Below are positions 1 through 11,805 of a stretch of DNA of 64,000 bases, piece after piece. The first letter of the stretch is position 1. Each line of letters begins with the position of its first letter. The notes under the pieces were generated by a model that was not told the DNA's origin, searched no databases, and worked only from the letters and a program-made list of their open reading frames with translations. The stretch lies in contig CM040093.1 in assembly GCA_022496805.1 (NCBI GenBank), forward strand, positions 15,282,338 through 15,346,337, in the 5' to 3' direction. A program made the position numbers and the translations under genes. The DNA is from Pohlia nutans (taxonomy: Eukaryota; Streptophyta; Bryopsida; Bryales; Mniaceae).

Positions 1-1291
1 GATCATGGATTTGAAATCACGTTGAAGCAATTCAACTCTTGATCCCCGTTCTTTTAATCCTTGCAGTATCTCGACAACAAATGAAAGGTGTTTGTCCCAA
101 GGGGGAAGACAATCTACTTCTGGATGACTCCAACTTTGAGCATCATAAATCTCTGAAGTTGTGGTGCCCACTATAGGAGTAACCGTAGATGGACATGGTT
201 TGGTGGAAGTTGGGATAGATTGAGAAGCCTGTAGCGATGAGCTAAAATACTCTGAATGAACATCCAATCCATCTATGATCTTTATTCGTCCTCAATCACT
301 TGTGCTTTCATATATGTTGAATGCGGTTCTTCTCGTGCTCTACAATCTACACGACCAGTGCAAACAATATTTTGAGAATCTACGTCATCAAGGTTAATAT
401 GTGGCTGGATTGGGTGTGATGTCAAACAATCTTCGTCATCAGAAAGTTCTGGTAGCTACTCTTTATAAACGACTGCTCGGTAATCACTACCGGGAGAGAT
501 AAAAACTAGTAGGAAGGACAGAAACCAGTGGATCTGGAAACGCTAAGAGAAAAAGTACTACCGGGACTGGGTCGGTAATCTCTCAAAACAGTGTAATAAA
601 AACTGGAATCATCAAACAAGAGTATCCGGAAGGAACTACTCGGTAAGCAAAGTATCAAAAGGAAAAGGATTGAGACAAAGCAATCGTATATCTCGAAAAA
701 TGAGTCATGCCAATGAGTTTGGCTCCATTTCTTATATACATAAGTACAACCAGATCTGACAGTTAGGTCAAATCGGTAAAAAGTATTTTCTTAGATCTAC
801 TTCCTGTGGTAACTTGGAATTTTACCGGAGTAGTAAAAAATCCAGATCGGTAAGCTACCGGTAATTATAAATTTACCGTTAACAAGTTCAATGATACACT
901 CTTGGAGTCGACTAGTGTTAAGACCAATTGAACACTCCACCTTCGTACTTCTAACAGGTTGGTGTGGCACCGGCTCCTCTAGAGGTCGAATACCAGGGGG
1001 AGTGTTTGATTCTTTTGATTGAATGGTACGTGCAATGTGATCGGGTGCAAACCCTTTCATTGTACCATTGATATGAAAAACCGAACTACTCGATACCTCA
1101 CAAAATGTGTACACACTGTTTTGGGGGATGCAAAGACAGTTGCCTGTAGAAACATCAATGACCATGACAGTCTCTGGTAACAATTCAAAAAAACATGATA
1201 TTTGATCTAAAGACAAAGACACTGGGATGTTAGAAATTGGAAGACCAAGATGGCGATTAGTAGCAGGGCAAGACAACTTAAAGAACTCCAT
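1..1291 (-). pseudogene. MULE transposase 5' part (E, copy 1, cut by window edge)
   Basis: Same gene as 39290-43815. Exon 1 is 1291-877, encoding MEFFKLSCPATNRHLG and so on. The intron is 876-449. Exon 2 starts at 448 with an acidic LSDDEDCLTSHPIQP segment and runs off the window. The frameshift at about 291 (GAGGACGAATAAAG) is shared with copy 2. Transcribed away from the ParB-methyltransferase gene, with which it shares a 2.2-kb divergent upstream region. Confidence 0.75.
449..876 (-). other. CCGGTA-rich intron of the MULE transposase gene
   Basis: Stretch between exon 1 and exon 2 with a GTAAAT donor and a CTACCAG acceptor on the minus strand. It is studded with TACCGG/CCGGTA words (for example near 500, 565, 825, 860), unlike neighbouring DNA. 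Copy 2 is at 42973-43400. Confidence 0.6.
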
Positions 1292-1840
1292 AACATATTT
1301 AGACAAACAGAACAGAACTTCAGAAGTTAATCGCGTTATAGAGACTACAAAACTAAGAAACCACTACAGGGAGTCATAAGAACTTATTGAAACAGACAAT
1401 GATGGAAACTAAAAACTTTGAGAATGTAATGAATTTGCTTTAATATCTTGTGAAAATGTATCATCTATCATGATTCAAAAGATATTACTGTTTAAAGTTT
1501 GTTATATTTTAAAGCTTGTAGCAAATGAGTGTCATTACTATTAAATGTAGGCAAACAATGAATATACTGAACATCAATCGAAATAGAAAAGCATAAAATC
1601 AATGGTTCCAAAGCGGTTGTCATACATTAAAAGCCTATATCTACAAAAGCAAACTGTCAACTGCTAATAAATACATAACAAAACGTAGCTTACGGTACTA
1701 GATGTAAGCAACCGATCAACGAATATTTTAAATGCGACAGTACTTTCAAGGTTTACAAATTGTCTAATGTATGGTTAATGGAATACATTTAAAAAACCAA
1801 ATTCTAATATATTGAATGTGACGTACATTAAATAAAACCA

Positions 1841-3060
1841 AATCGTTGGCGATTGCTAATAAATTGGAACCGGAACATTGTTTAAGAAGCCTTATGCAAG
1901 GCTCAACCCAAATACTTAAGTATTAAATGTGATAGTACTTTCAATAAAGAAAATTGTTGGCGGCAACAGAACATGGGTTCAGATACTCAAATATTAAATG
2001 TGACAGTACTATCTTTCAATAAAATCAAATCGTTGGCGATTGCTTATAAATTGGCAACGAAACATGGGTTAGGAAGCTTTATGCCAGCAACCCAAATACT
2101 CAAATATTAAATGTGACAATACTTTTAATAAAATGAAATTGTTGGCGATTGCTAATAAATTGGCAACAAAACATGGGTTAGGAAGCTTTATGTCAGCAAC
2201 CCAAATAATCAAATATCAAATGTATCACATTTTTCAATAAAAGAAAATTGTTGGCGACTACTAATAAATTGGCAACAGAACATAAGTTAGAGAGCCTTAT
2301 GCCATGCTCAACCCAAATACTTAAGTATTAAACGTGACATTACTTTCAATAAAGTAAATTGATGGCGGTTGCTAATAAATTGGCAACAGAACATGGGTTA
2401 GGAAGCTTTATGCTAGCAATCCAAATACTTAAATGTGACAATACTTTCAACACCTCAAAATTGTAGGCAATTGCTAATAAGTTGACATGCAACAAAACAA
2501 AAGTTAACAGCCTATATGCAAGCAACCTCATCACTCATATATAAAATGTGACAATACTTTTAATAAAAACAAATCGATGGCAACATAACATAGGTTACAA
2601 ACATCTCCAAGAGGGCTCTTCAAATGAGCCCTCAACGGCACGCCCCAAGAGCCACTTGCTAAAGGTAAGTTGCTCAAAGGTTTTGCCAAAAGGGCACCTT
2701 GGTTCTCCAAATTTCCACCTTTTGGTAAGGCTCTCAATGCGCCATGTTTCTTTTTTAATACGGAATTTTTATGATTTTTGACTGGTCACTATGAGTCACA
2801 TTACCACCATCTATGTTTTTGGCATGCTATAGATAGAGCGCAAGCCACACCAACCAAGAGCCGTCTCAAAAGGACTTACAAAAGAAACAGAAAGACAGAC
2901 AGACAGATGGTGTGGCCCTTTGAAGAGCCACGATTAAAGATGCTCTAAGAGACTATATTCAAGCAATTTAGATACTCATAATTATATTAAATGTGACAGT
3001 ACTAAAATGTATTCAATAAAAGTAAATCGTGGGCAATTGCTAATAAATTGGCAATTGTAT
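1841..3060 (+). repeat. Iteron array in the divergent promoter of E (copy 1)
   Basis: About nine units of ~107 bp, of the form AAATCGTTGGCGATTGCTAA...GGCAACA...CATGGGTTAGGAAGC...AAATGTGACAATACTTT. Units start near 1840, 1949 (shortened), 2027, 2136, 2245, 2355, 2457, 2570 and 3026, with a more degenerate one before 1840. The core AATCG-TTGG-CGATT is an inverted repeat; perfect cores are at 1841-1854 and 2028-2041. The array lies between the start of the transposase gene (1291, minus) and the ParB-methyltransferase gene (3502, plus), so it could be a regulatory or binding array. That role is inference. Confidence 0.85.
2602..2943. mobile_element. MITE inside the iteron array (copy 1)
   Basis: About 340 bp interrupting the eighth iteron. 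The ends form an imperfect inverted repeat: CATCTCCAAGAGGGCTCTTC on the left against the complement of GAAGAGCCACGATTAAAGAT on the right. This resembles common plant MITE ends (GCATCTCC...). No convincing target duplication was found, so the superfamily is not assigned. Copy 2 is at 45126-45467. Confidence 0.6.
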
Positions 3061-3601
3061 TTAAATTGTCAATTTTCCCAAGGAGTGCACTCTATATTAT
3101 GTTTGAGAATCACGTGCATTCATGACCCCCTCAAAAAAACCTAAATATATAATTAATGTAAGTATACTTCACTATTTTCAACTCTAAACATGTTTATAGT
3201 ATGTAAACGTAATACGACAAAGTTCAAATTAATACCCCTTTGTGCACTCACGTACACTTGTACATAATTAATGTAATGCACCCTCCGAGTCAGTTGCATC
3301 ACCTATTTATGATTAGCTTAGTGGCAACAGGTGGGTGGGTGTTATTGATAATAAATAGTACTCTTCCCAAAGTGGGATAATTAATAGTATGTTTAAAAGC
3401 AATGCTCTTCAAATTTCAAAAGTAGTCCCAAATTAGAGATACATCACTACAAAGCTCTTTAACCTAGTTCTTTGTTAGTATTTACAAGCTTAGCACCACA
3501 AATGAGGGAGCTAAGGACTAAGAAGTCCACTGCAAAACCTGATTTTGTGTATGAGAGACTAGTTAGTAAAAGTCGACAGAGGCCCCTAAAGGTTATGTCT
3601 T

Positions 3602-4040
3602 CGCTTTTGCAAGAGGAAATCGCTGGCGATTCTGCGATTTGTGAGTCAAAAAAGCGCCTTCACTTTTAGAAGAGAAAATCGTTGGCGATTATGTGATTTG
3701 TGAGTCAGAGAGGGCGCCTTCACTTTTGGAAGAGGAAATCGTTGATGATTGTGCGATTTGTGAGTTACAGAAGGCGCCTTTGCTTTTGAGAGAGGAAATC
3801 GTTGATGATTGTATGATTTGTGAGTTGGAGAGGGCTCCTTTGGAAGAGGAAATCATTCACGATTGTGCGATTTGTGAGCCAGAGAGGACGCCTTTGCTTT
3901 TGGAAGAAGAAATCGTTCACGATTGTATGATCTGTGAGTCGGAGTGGGCACCTTCACTTTTGGAAAACAAAATCGCTGGCGATTGTGTGATCTATGAGTC
4001 AAAGAGGGCGCCTTCAAACCCTAAAATGGTTGGCGATAGT
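3602..4040 (+). repeat. 60-bp coding tandem repeat in exon 1 (copy 1)
   Basis: Seven units plus a partial eighth, each about 60 bp (20 residues). The pattern is SLLEEEIVDDCAICELQKAP with variable CxIC and EEE parts. Unit 1 has lost one base in an A-run (near 3650), which breaks the frame. Units 1, 2 and 7 contain AATCGYTGGCGATT (3618-3631, 3677-3690, 3971-3984), the same palindromic core as the upstream non-coding iterons. The function of the peptide repeat is unknown; CxxC pairs could bind metal. Confidence 0.85.
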
Positions 4041-5782
4041 ATAGACTGTGACAATGAAAAAGGGCTTGAACATGGGTTTGGTGATGCAGCATCTGAGTCG
4101 ACTGGCTTAGTAACACCCTCATTAGATCCAACTAATTCAACAATCGAAGCAGATCCAGAATGCTCCAAAGTTGGATCAATCTGGATCAAAGAGCTTTGAT
4201 CAAAGGAGTGGGGGAGGTAATCACTGAGCTCAGAGAGGAAGATGCTACGATTTGTGTTGGTGGAAGCGCCACTCCATCAAATGCTGTTCCTTCAAATGTT
4301 GCTCCTTTGACCAAAGGAAAGATGAAGGTATGTTCTAAACTTCTTTTTATGTTGTTGAAATGATATGTTAGTTGAATAGTGGTGGCTTGATGGCTCGATT
4401 TGTGAATCACTACTCTTTTGAGCTTTGTCTTTCATCTTGCTTCTAGCCTCCCTTGCTCAACTTTTATTAGCTAGTAGGAGAGGACAACATTTTTAGTCGA
4501 TAAAGGTTTACTGGAATGATAACATGGATTCTACTAATCATGTTATAAATAAGTGCATGATTATCAAACCCACTTAATTGAACTCTCAAGAACATGTTTC
4601 AAAGCTGTTCATAACATATTGTATCAATAATTAGATGAAGGCAACCAACCAGATAATTTATCTACAATCAGTTCTTTGATTTGCAATTGAAGGGATCAAA
4701 TGTGATTACTGTACATATTATATATATAATGTTGTGATGTCAAAAATGGAATAATTTTTTTTCCCCGTTTTGTACACGATTCTTGCAGGACATGATTCTT
4801 GCAATAGCTGTAAGACCTATCAATTTGGAATATTCTTATTTGCATGTAAATATCTTCATAGAAACTTTTGACTCTTACCATGTGCATTCTAAGTACGTAA
4901 AGTTGTTTGGTGCAGAGATCCGAAAAGAATGAAGTTTTGATGCAGCCCAAGCAAATGACTCGAAAGCATTCCCCTAAAGTCTTGGCAAAATACACGGCTT
5001 TAGATGGAATCAAATTGGGCTCTGAACCTGCCGCAGACAAAAATACTCAACTTCAAAGGCTTGCAATAGGACAACCACTTGACATTCCTCTTTGTCGTCT
5101 AATTACCATGGAAGTAGTGAGATCTATTATGCAGGATGACATTGAGGATCTTCAAAACAACTTCATAGAAAAACACTATATCTCGTCAGTGGGAGGTCTT
5201 TTTTATACCAGCTTGCAGGAATTTGGCACTGAAGAGGTTGTAGATGTAACTTCAGAGCAATTTTCATCATGGGATCCCATTTGGCAACGGAAAAGCAAAG
5301 AGTTTGATGAATTTTTACTTACTACCAAAAATGAATTTTTGGTTGGTAAGATGCTCTGGGTATGGGAAGGAAACCATAGATGTCGTGCATGGATGCAAAC
5401 AATTCATGATCTGTACATGGATCGAGAGGATCGACACATATCAGTAAAGACACAAGTTCTGGATGGCAAACTCGAAAATCAAGTTCTGATATTACAAGGC
5501 TGTCAAGACGTAAACGAGTAAGACCATCAATTATGTAGTTGTATCAAATTGTGATAAAATATGATTCTAATTGAAATGGTTATGTAACTAATGACTTGTT
5601 GTTTTGGAGACAAAGTCTTGCTTGAAACTGTGAAACCCAGATTTATTCATGAACTGATGAGTGTAAAAAAATGGGCGTATCAACCACTTGAGTGGTGGAA
5701 GCCATTTCTTACTCCGCAGCAATACATGACTATTCTTGCAACTCGGGAGAAGACGCATCAAGATTGGATTCATGTTAACAAA

Positions 5783-5792
5783 GAAATCATTT
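5783..5792. repeat. TSD of nested MULE, left (partner 11796-11805)
   Basis: Perfect 10-bp direct repeat GAAATCATTT bordering the element on both sides. Same TSD length as for E. Confidence 0.88.
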
Positions 5793-6359
5793 GGACGAGG
5801 ATACTATGCGAGCGGTGAGCAGAGAGCGGAGAGCAGAGAGCAGAAAAAAAGCGAGCCAAGAGCACGAATTTGGGAATGGAATTTATAAATAGATTTTAAA
5901 AACTAATTTTAGAAGAAATTTTCAAAATATTCGAATATTTTGTGGAATATTCTTTTATTAATAGAATATTCAAATATTAGTATATTTTTAGAAAATAATA
6001 TTGACCTATGACCGTGGGCTGAAACGTGGAAAAATGGCATTTGATTTACACTTTTCTTTCAACCGCATGATTTTTTTATTTCAGTGTTTATTGCATAGTC
6101 CATCAATTTTCGGTTTAGGGTGTCCTCAAAGCTGTGAGTGAACACATACACTTGTTTGGATGTTGATGCAGTAATTACAAAACTTCAACATGTGACAGAG
6201 AATTTTGATATAATAATAGATAGAAGAAACTTTATATTGCTGAAATCGTCAGATAAGCCTGGAACATAAATGGTAGGTCATTAGACTCCGTTAAATGTAC
6301 TATGTCTCAGCCTCGGCCATTGTTTGAGCCTTCTAGTATTGATGACACATCTGCTTGTG

Positions 6360-7609
6360 TTAGTCCCATCGATCTTCAACGATGTATTTCTCAGTATGCT
6401 TCACCATGGACTGGGTCCAGTGAAATTGACAAGTCCTTTCACGGTCGTCCATACGTTCCTCCTTGTTGCCGGACCCATAGACAATCCAAACGGCGTTCCA
6501 GTTGGTCTGGGCACTGTTTGCCATGAAGCCCTTGAAGTATGGCATGTCAACTCCATGTCGCTTCATCACGACGTTGAGATTCTTCCAGAAGACCATTTGC
6601 GCTTCAATGTCCTCCGACTGCAAGTCGCAGCAAGCAATAGTCATGACACGGCAATAAATGGAGTCATAGACATGGCAAGCCATCGTTGTCCATTGTATGA
6701 CTTGTTTCACGTGATCAAACATTGACCAGACATTCTCAAGATCACCATTGGGTTGCATCCGCTTCACTAGGTTCATCCCACTCCCAGGGCCCACTTCAGA
6801 CATCTTGAAGACGTACACCTTGTCTAGCTTGGAACCTTGGCCAGGAAACATGTTCATTTGAACAAAAGCCCATTTGCTAAGGCCTCGCAGCCTTGTGATG
6901 TTGTCCATGACACCGTACCTTCTCAAGTACCTGAAGGTGCCAACCTTATTTCGAATATTTGGTGAAGCCATGTCCTTGCATCAATCTAGCACTGGAACTA
7001 GTTCCTCAAAGCTCAATGTCTTGGGCGGATCGTCCTTGGACCTCAACAAGAAGCCTCCGATGAGAGTCTTGCTTGCCTCCAATACCACTACACTCTTTGT
7101 CGCTTGCAGAGTCTTCTCAATCTAATCTCCAATCAGAATGTTGATTTCGACTTTGGTGTCCCTATAGTCACGAACCTTAACAGGATACTTGTGAGATCCA
7201 AGGTAGATGCAAACACGAGTTCTGTTACGCTTGCCGGACACATAATAGATCTTTGCTCCACAAATGGCAAGACAGGAGGGCGGTTCCTTACACACACCTT
7301 GCACACCACGGTCGAACCTCTAGAAGGACCCTGGCCCACAACAAACGCCTGCAATGTGCATCCATCAAACTCAGTCTCGATCACTTCATAAATGCGATGT
7401 TCACGTCTGAGGTAGTCGCACTCTTTATTCTCACATCGCAGGTGCTCTACACAGTTGGAGAATTGAAATGAGAGACCCATGCCATTAGTAATGTTGGATG
7501 TGATGGTCTTGGTCCATACATGGCCATTGTAGCGCTTATCCATTCCTTGCATAGCCTTTGCATGCAAACGAGAGGCAGATGCTTCAGCAGGAGAGTCGGT
7601 GTGCTTCAT
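6360..7609 (-). pseudogene. Truncated MULE transposase of the nested element (copy 1)
   Basis: Minus-strand remnant homologous to E's transposase over its N-terminal and core parts. It shows a Cys-rich segment (CKVC...PPSCLAIC), TRVCIYLGSHKYPV (against E's TRVGIHVGVHNHPV), FPGQGSKLDKVYVFKMSEVG, MFDHVKQVIQWTTMACHVYD, GFMANSAQTNWNAV and RERTCQFHWTQSMVKHT. Lesions: a frameshift near 7280, an in-frame TAG near 7120, a TGA near 6980 and a stop at 6360. The C-terminal half, including any SWIM finger, is absent. GC content is higher than in E's transposase, suggesting a different source lineage. Confidence 0.8.
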
Positions 7610-7735
7610 CGTGTGGTTTTGTGTCTTAGATTCTTACATGTTCATGGCTTTGTCAAGAATGTGATCACATGATGAGTGGTATTTTTTTTGGAAGATTGGT
7701 TCTAAAATATGTTCTACCCCTTAATATTTTCATAA

Positions 7736-10170
7736 GGCCGGGTCCGACCTATGAAAATGCGAGTGTACTAATGCGTTGTGGCGCCACTGATGCGTGCGTG
7801 CGATCAAGTGATGCGCTTATAACGCGAGTAATGCACGTGTACTAATGCGGCAGTAGCGCCAGTGATGCATGCCATAGCTCTTGAGCGTGCGAGTGATGTA
7901 CTAAGGTGAGTGGAGACCATAATCAGGGATCGGGTCCGAAACTCCATTCAAACACTGAGTTGTGCGAGTAATGCACCAAGCTGAGGGATGACAAGAATCA
8001 TGGGTCGGGTTCGACACTCTATTTTTCCACTGAGTTGTGCTTGTGATGCACCAAGCTAAGGGGTGACCTTAATCAAGGGTCGGTTTCTTACTGGTCACTA
8101 AGCCACAAAGTTTTGCTTGTGACGCACCAGTAGTAGGAGACCATAATCAATGTTTGATTCCAACCTCTCATTGAGGATGCTGAGATGTGCTTGTGACGCA
8201 TGAGTTGTGGGAAGACCATAATCAGGGTTTGGGTCCGACCTCTCATCGAGGATGTTGAGTTGTGCGAGTGACGCACCAACTCTAGGGAGACCATAATCAG
8301 AGGTTCGGGTCCGACCTCTCTCCTAGGGGGATATAATATACCATTGGAAAGGTGCTTTCAAGACCTTTCCAACAGTATATTACACGCCCAAAACTGCCAA
8401 ATATTGAGTTCGCAAACAAAAAAACCAGTCCTACGAGCCGGTCAGAATTTAGTGGTCGGGTCCGAACCTTCCCTAGGGGATTATAATATACCATTGGAAA
8501 GGTGCTTTCAAGACCTTTCCAACGGTATATTACACGCCCAAAACTACCAAATATTGAGTTCGCAAACAAAAAAACCAGTCCTACGAGCCGGTTAGAATTT
8601 AGTGGACCCAGCCTTTTCAGATTGTGGCTTGAGGTATAGACAACAATATTGGGACAGGTAGAAACCATGGGTCGGGTCTGACACTCCATTTAGGCATTGA
8701 GTTGTGCTTGTGATGCATGAGCTGAGGGATGCCCATTATCAGAGGTTCGAGTCCGACACTACATTTAGCCACTGAGTAGTGCTTGTGATCACCAAGCTGA
8801 GGGATGCCAATATCAGGGGTTTGGGTCCGACACTCTATTTAGCCATTGAGTTTTTCTCGTAATTCATCATGCTGAGAGATGCCCATTATCATGGGTTCGG
8901 GGTCGACACTACATTTTGCCACTGAGTGATTTGAGTGATGCACAATGCTGAGGGATGCACATTATCGGGCGTTCGGGTCCGACCTCACATTTAGCGACTG
9001 TGTTTTGCAAGTGTTGCATGAGCTATGCTAAGACCAAAATCAAGGGTTCGGGTCCAACCTCTCATTTAGCCACTGAATTTGGTAGTGTTGCATGAGCTGA
9101 GGGATGCCATAATCAACGGTTCGGGTCCGACCTCTCATTTAGCCACTGAGTTTGGGAGTGATGCATGAGCTTTGGGATGGATATAATCAGGGTTCGGGTC
9201 CGACTTCTTGTTTAGCCACTGAGTATTGGTAATGTTCCATGAGCTGTGGGATGATAAAAATCAGGGTTCAGGTCCGACATCTCATTTAGCCACTAAATTG
9301 TGCAAGTGTTGCATGAGCTGAGGGATGCCCATAAACATGTGCTCGGGTCCGACACTCCTTTTAGCCATTGAATAATAAGAGTGATGCATGAATTCAAGGA
9401 TGCTCATTATCATGGGTTTGGGGCCGACACTACATTTAGGCACTAAGTAATTTGAGTGATGCCGGAGGTGTGGGATGCCCATAAACATAAGCTCGGGTCC
9501 GACACTCCTTTTAGGCAATGAGTAATTCAAGTACTGCATGAGCTCTGGGATGCCCAAAACTAGAGACTCGGGACCGACTCTCCATTTAGCCACTGAGTAA
9601 TTTGAGTGATGCATGAGCTGAAGGATGCCCATTATCAGAGGTTCAGGTCCGATACTCCGTTTAGCCACTGAGTAATAAGAGTGATGCATGAGCTGTGGGA
9701 TGCCTATTATCAGAGGTTTGGGTCCAACAGTCCGTTTAGCCACTGAGTGATTTGAGTGATGCATGAGCTAAGGGATGCCCATTATTAGAGGTTCGGGTCC
9801 GATACTTCGCTTAGCTACTTAGTAATAAGAGTGATGCATGAGCTATGGGATGCCTATTATCAGAGGTTTGGGTCCAATAGTCCGTTTAGCCATTGAGTAA
9901 GTTGAGTGATGCATGAGCTGAGGAATGCCCATTATCAGAGGTTCAGGTCCAATACTCCGTTTAGCCACTGAGTAATTTGAGTGATACATGAGCTGAAGGA
10001 TGCCCATTATCACAAGTTTGGGTCCGATACTCCGTTTAGCCACTGAATAATTTGAGTGATACATGAGCTGAAGGATGCCCATTATCACAGGTTCGGGTCC
10101 GATACTCCGTTTAGCCACTGAATGATTTGAGTGATGCATGAGCTAAGGGATGCCCATTATCAAAGGTTGG
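7736..10170. repeat. Satellite-like array A, ~75-bp units (copy 1)
   Basis: About 30 diverged units. The consensus runs TTTAGCCACTGAGTAATTTG, AGTGATGCATGAGCTGAGGG, ATGCCCATTATCAGAGGTTC, GGGTCCGACACTCCG. Units are most regular from 9000 to 10170. Because 75 is a multiple of three, long minus-strand open frames of 25-residue repeats appear (for example 9282-9764); I regard these as by-products. The recurring GGTTCGGGTCC resembles a Pol III B-box but lacks its usual A. Copy 2 is at 50260-52694. Confidence 0.9.
8322..8605. repeat. Duplicated 134-bp module inside array A (copy 1)
   Basis: Two copies (8322-8455 and 8472-8605) of a module unlike the surrounding 75-bp units. Each contains an inverted repeat ATACCATTGGAAAGG / CCTTTCCAACGGTAT with a short spacer and ends in CAGAATTTAGTGG-like sequence. 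Copy 2 is at 50846-51129. Confidence 0.8.
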
Positions 10171-10174
10171 GGTC

Positions 10175-11440
10175 ATTTGTGGTGTGAGTAACGGAGTCAG
10201 GCTGTGGTGTGTGAGTAACACAAGTCAGGCTGTTGTGTGTGAGTAACACAAGTCAGGCTGTATGGTATGAGTTACTTAGAGTCAGGTTGTGGTCTCTCAG
10301 TAATGCGTGTCAGGCTTTGGTGTGAGTAACAGAGTCGGCGTTGGTGTTTTATGGCGTTCAACGCGCTGTATGAGTAACACAATTAGACTATGGTGTGTGA
10401 GTATTGCGAGCCAGGCTGTATGGTATGAGTAACGGAATCAGCTGTGGGTGTGAGTAACGCGTTCAACGCGTGGTGTGAATAACAAAGTTAGGCTGTGATG
10501 TGAGTAATGCGAGCCAAGCTTTGTTACGAGTGACGCAAGTCAGGCTGTGATGCGAGTGTAGGGTGGTCTTGGTGTTCATGTCGTCATGCGATGTGTTCAT
10601 GTTGGCCAAGTGCTGGTCTTGGTACGAGTCAGGTTTGACAGGTGTGTTGCGAGAAATGCGTAGGGGTGATGGTGTGAGTAGCGGATTTAGGCTGCGTTGC
10701 GATAAATGCGAGTCAGGCTGTGGTTAGAGCGTAGGTTGGTCTTCGTGTTTGTGTGGTGAGAGTCATGTGTTCATGTTGGCGAAGTGGCAAGTGCAACGCG
10801 TGCTGCAAGTAACGCGAGTCAATCGTGTTGCCAAAAATGCAACGAGGTGATGTGTGAGTAGCGAAGTCAGGCTGTGGTGTGAGTAATGGAGTCAGCTGTG
10901 GTTTGAGTGTAATGTGAATCAAGCTGTAGTGTGGGTAATCGAGTCAACTGTGTTGTGGAAGTATTGCGAATCAGGCTTTTGTTTGAGTAACTTAGAGTCA
11001 GCTGTGGTATGAGTAAAGCATTCAACGCGTGATGTGAGTAACGCGGGTCAAGCTTTGGTGTGAGTAACGGAGTCAGGCTATGGTGTGAGTAACACAAATC
11101 AGTCTGTGTTGCGAGTAACAGAGTCAGGCTGTGGTGTGAGTAACATGAGTCAGGATGTGTTCCGAGTAACGCGAGAGAAGCTGTGGTGCGAGTCTAGACT
11201 GGTATTGGTATTCATGTGGTCATGTCATGTACACGTTCATGTTGGCCAAGTGCGAGTCATACGGTGTAAGACCACAGGTTGCGAGTCATAAGGTGCCATT
11301 CATAGGTGTGGAGGTCATGCATCTGTGGGAGTCATGTTGTGGTGCGTTCGTGTGTTCATGTCGTCATGGTGCTCGTTTTAATAGACTAACGCATGGTGTG
11401 AGTAACGCGAATCAGGATGTGGTCTGAGTCTGGTCTATGG
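10175..11440. repeat. Satellite-like array B, ~25-30-bp units (copy 1)
   Basis: Degenerate short repeats of the type GGTGTGAGTAACGCGAGTCA followed by GGCTGTG, with interspersed TTCATGTTGGCCAAGTG blocks (about 10600, 10770, 11240). No gene is seen. Followed to 11590 by three GGATGAATGTCCCACATAT-type repeats. Copy 2 is at 52699-53964. Confidence 0.85.
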
Positions 11441-11795
11441 AGTGACACAAGTGCATGAGTGATGCGTAGATGAATGTCCCACATATAGGTGAATGTGGAT
11501 GAATGTCGTATGAAAAACCATGGATGAATGTCCCACATATGGATGAATGTGGATGAATGTTGTATGAAAGACCGTGGATGAATGTCCCAAATTCCATATC
11601 TCACAACTAAATTCTCCTAAATTCCACGGTTATACACGCCAATTCTCCCAAAATATATTATTAAAAAAATGAAAAAATCCACGGTTATAGGAACCCTTAC
11701 CCTAAAAATGACTGCGAAAATGTTTAAAGTCTGCTCTTTAATTTCTGCTCTCTGCTCTCCGCTCTCCGCTCTCCGCTCGCATACGACCTTTCTCC

Positions 11796-11805
11796 GAAAT
11801 CATTT
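11796..11805. repeat. TSD of nested MULE, right
   Basis: GAAATCATTT, right partner of 5783-5792. The coding sequence resumes at 11806 with CAGATTTGGTTTATAAG before a GTGAGT donor. Confidence 0.88.

Larger units (their letters stand above)
5793..11795. mobile_element. Nested MULE in exon 3 of the ParB-methyltransferase gene (copy 1)
   Basis: A 6,003-bp element flanked by the perfect 10-bp TSD GAAATCATTT (5783-5792 and 11796-11805). Ends are GGACGAGGATACTATGCGAG and the complement of CTCGCATACGACCTTTCTCC, followed inward by GAGAGCR heptamer arrays (5812-5845; 11735-11780). It holds a truncated transposase (6360-7609, minus) and two satellite-like arrays (7736-11440). It is non-autonomous as it stands, since the SWIM-containing C-terminus is missing. 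Removing the element and one TSD rejoins ...NKEII-SDLVYK in frame to a GTGAGT donor at 11823. Confidence 0.9.

Noticed and set aside
1841..2606. CRISPR-like array
   Set aside because: Units are ~107 bp, diverged along their whole length, with no constant repeat/unique spacer alternation, in a eukaryotic context.
6324..6725. Plus-strand frames opposite the nested MULE transposase
   Set aside because: Antisense to a clearly homologous transposase core on the minus strand.
9282..10139. Long minus-strand frames with 25-residue repeats (HHSNYSVAKRSIGPEPLIMG type)
   Set aside because: They arise because the 75-bp satellite unit is a multiple of three. The frame breaks elsewhere in the same array and there is no start, splice or domain signal.
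8344..10170. tRNA or SINE genes suggested by GGTTCGGGTCC
   Set aside because: The usual A of the B-box is missing, no A-box is found at the right distance and no cloverleaf can be drawn.
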